From positions 8,129,172-8,193,171 of the forward strand of contig CM041201.1 of the NCBI GenBank assembly GCA_023078555.1: a DNA stretch of 64,000 nucleotides, in the 5' to 3' direction. Source of the stretch: Ulva prolifera (lineage: Eukaryota; Chlorophyta; Ulvophyceae; Ulvales; Ulvaceae). The notes under the pieces were generated by a model. The model ran no database searches. It had not been told where the DNA came from and saw only the letters and a list, made by a program, of their open reading frames with translations. Both the position numbers and the translations under genes were made by a program. This document shows, piece after piece, positions 62,301 through 64,000 of the stretch. How positions within the stretch are numbered: position 1 is the stretch's first letter; every line of letters starts with the position of its first letter.

Positions 62301-62867
62301 GAGCTTGACCGTCCAGTGTTTTTTGCCACTGTGGCATGGGCTGCCCACCTCCTGCCTTATCCTTGAAACACTCACAGCAGGACGTCCAGTACTGCTTGAA
62401 GCATGATCACAGGACCAGAATCTCTCACCAAGCAGCGTTATCACTTATCATCAAATCTCAAGAATCTCGAGTCACAGCTTGCATGCATGCTCACCAGTCA
62501 GCATATGATATCTCTAGCCCAGCAAGATGTATACATGAATTCTGCATCCCCTTTTGTGCCTTGCCCATTTGACATTTTGAATCAAGATTCGTACAGCACA
62601 GCAGCACCTTCAGGATGTTCCATGGCAGTGCCTTTGAGTAGCTGCAGCACGAGCACACTTGGAACCTGCAACTGGATGTCTCTGTGGACCTAGACACATG
62701 TGAATTTAAGATCTATGTAGTATATGTTATGACCTACCCACTTGATGGCTACCACTTGATCCTTGCACACAATTCAAGCTTAAGGCATTGTATACCCCAC
62801 CCTGACACCATATGGGGTTGACACCTGACTGAGGCTGCCCTGGCCAGCCGGCTCAGGCTAGCAAATG

Positions 62868-63171
62868 GGTAAAGTAAATTAAATCTGAATTTACTGAGCT
62901 GTATCCTATTGGACATTGACAACTCCGAATTAACAGGACCACCGAAGGGGTAAACCACCTGGAAACCCCCCTAGGCCTCAGACGACTGCACGCAACTCAC
63001 AGGGCCTCCTCCTGTGCTAAGCAAGGTGGTCACGTACGGCCGTTTCGATTCCCCAAAGCGCACGCAGACTCGAACCCACTCGAACCCACTCGAACCCACG
63101 ACCTCCTGAACGACCTCCTGAAACGGAGGGGGTAGCTTTTAATCCGTCCTCAACCCATTGGACCCATTGGG
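62868..63171 (-). repeat. tRNA-derived SINE-like element, second copy
   Basis: Read on the minus strand, this matches the element at 53711-53989 along its whole length, including the B-box region, GGTTTACCCCTTCGG and the T-rich tail. It differs by internal duplications: an ACTCGAACCC unit is present three times around the B box and a GACCTCCTGAA unit twice, making this copy about 25 bases longer. Confidence 0.85.
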
Positions 63172-63208
63172 TGATCAAACTTCTGTTACAGTTGTTATTG
63201 GTCTGGCT

Positions 63209-63285
63209 TTCACATGTAGTCCCCCTCAGTCAGAGTTGCCAATGCCCTCTTGAGGACACAGCGAAGTGGATTCAGATTTGCTTAA
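63209..63285 (+). repeat. SINE-like repeat, diverged 3' fragment
   Basis: CACATGTAGTCCCCCTCAGT, then AGAGTTGCCAATGCC, then GTGGATTCAGATTTGCTT follow the order of the SINE 3' half with many substitutions. It lies 38 bases beyond the minus-strand copy and points the opposite way. Confidence 0.55.
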
Positions 63286-64000
63286 CTTGATTTCTATGTT
63301 ATCTCAGAGATACTCTGTGTTCCAAGCTTGATCCGGGGCAGTAATGCAAACACATTACTCGGTGCTGCTGGCGAGGGCGGCTTGAGGCAGCAGGCAACAG
63401 AGTTTGTGCTTAGTGAGCAGGCAGGCAAGGCTGCAGAACCCCTATATCACGCCAGCCCTGCTGTGGCAGGTCAGTGGTATGTCGCGCTCGCTGCGCTACG
63501 CCATACGCTATACCATGGCCACTATACCACGTCGCGACGTGCAAGGATTGTGCAAGGATCCAGTGGTGTAGCGGCCATGTCCCTGGATTGCCACACCTGC
63601 CACTGGCACGGCTGTGGCGCAAGGGGCAGATTTGTCAGTGTGGGAGGCCCCCCAAGCCACCTGTGGTATGGTGGACATGTCATGGAACTGTGGCGTCTAA
63701 ATGGCTGCAGTTGTAGAACCTTCGCACTCAGCTGCCCGAGCCTTGCATGCAATAGCTGCTCCGCCTCGCTTGTATGAAACCACCACTTGCTCAGTCACCT
63801 CCTGTTGTGTGTCTGAAAACATCTAATCTGCAGAGGTTTGTGCATCGGAACCCCAGCATTACTGCTACACTGAAGCATCCTGGTCATGCCATACTTGGCT
63901 GTGGCCAGTTTGCCATGAGCTATTGTGAGTGTCAGTGTAAGTGGCATCATCGACATGCCTGCTGGTCATTATTCATCACAGGACACTAAAATGATTGTCA

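Larger units (their letters stand above)
58316..64000. other. 5.7 kb right edge with repeats and no recognised gene
   Basis: No frame matches a family I know. It should hold the peroxidase promoter at its left end. It contains a two-copy tandem repeat at 59097-59334, a duplicated GCTCCAGTGCGGGAGC at about 59630-59662, a SINE-like element on the minus strand at 62868-63171 and a diverged fragment at 63209-63285. A plus-strand frame at 63328-63777 is open for 149 codons but has no domain. Confidence 0.45.

Noticed and set aside
63059-63110. CRISPR-like short repeats (ACTCGAACCC three times)
   Set aside because: The units abut without spacers and lie inside a SINE-like copy; this is replication slippage.

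Overview
The window looks like nuclear DNA from a photosynthetic eukaryote, most likely a green alga. The genes are broken by GT-AG introns of about 70 to 2,100 bp, reading frames rejoin cleanly across them, and several proteins are typical of the green lineage: a membrane-bound protein disulfide isomerase of the plant PDIL5-4 type, a plant-type ERD2-like receptor, a chloroplast rhodanese with a transit-like leader, and a KDTA-type sugar transferase. No bacterial operons, rRNA, tRNA, CRISPR or transposase genes were seen. Exons, especially 3' exons, are very GC- and CpG-rich, while introns and intergenic DNA are rich in TG/CA. About a third of the introns begin GTGCG and nearly all end in GCAG.

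Layout from left to right: an ankyrin-repeat gene (+, 1.8-3.4 kb); gene-poor DNA; a secreted DUF1254/DUF1214 protein (+, 6.9-8.7 kb); a YjbQ/UPF0047 protein (-, 10.8-12.1 kb); a ten-exon PDIL5-4-type disulfide isomerase (+, 12.8-17.2 kb) converging on a TBC Rab-GAP (-, 17.6-21.1 kb); a GH28-like secreted glycosidase (+, 22.1-25.0 kb); a 2.9 kb gap; three minus-strand genes in a row, an unrecognised 759-residue protein (27.8-30.4 kb), the Kdo transferase (30.5-32.2 kb) and a chloroplast rhodanese (33.2-34.9 kb); a divergent ERD2-like receptor gene (+, 36.8-39.5 kb); 4.7 kb without a clear gene; a probable ELL-type elongation factor (+, 44.2-47.4 kb); 3 kb holding a near-perfect 54-bp hairpin; a nine-exon animal-type haem peroxidase (-, 50.4-58.3 kb); and 5.7 kb of repeat-bearing DNA to the end.

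The genes do not form a pathway cluster. Many serve the secretory route or cell surface (PDIL5-4-like, ERD2-like, TBC, GH28-like, peroxidase, DUF1254), but gene order of this kind in a eukaryote is not evidence of a shared system. The repeats are the least described part: a tRNA-derived SINE-like family with at least two near-full copies in opposite orientation plus 3' fragments, a small TIR element inside a peroxidase intron, a long CA microsatellite with a companion sequence that recurs at the left edge, a two-copy tandem repeat near 59.2 kb and the hairpin at 48.6 kb. Exon boundaries come from reading frames, splice dinucleotides, phase and remembered family sequences; no alignment or transcript was available.
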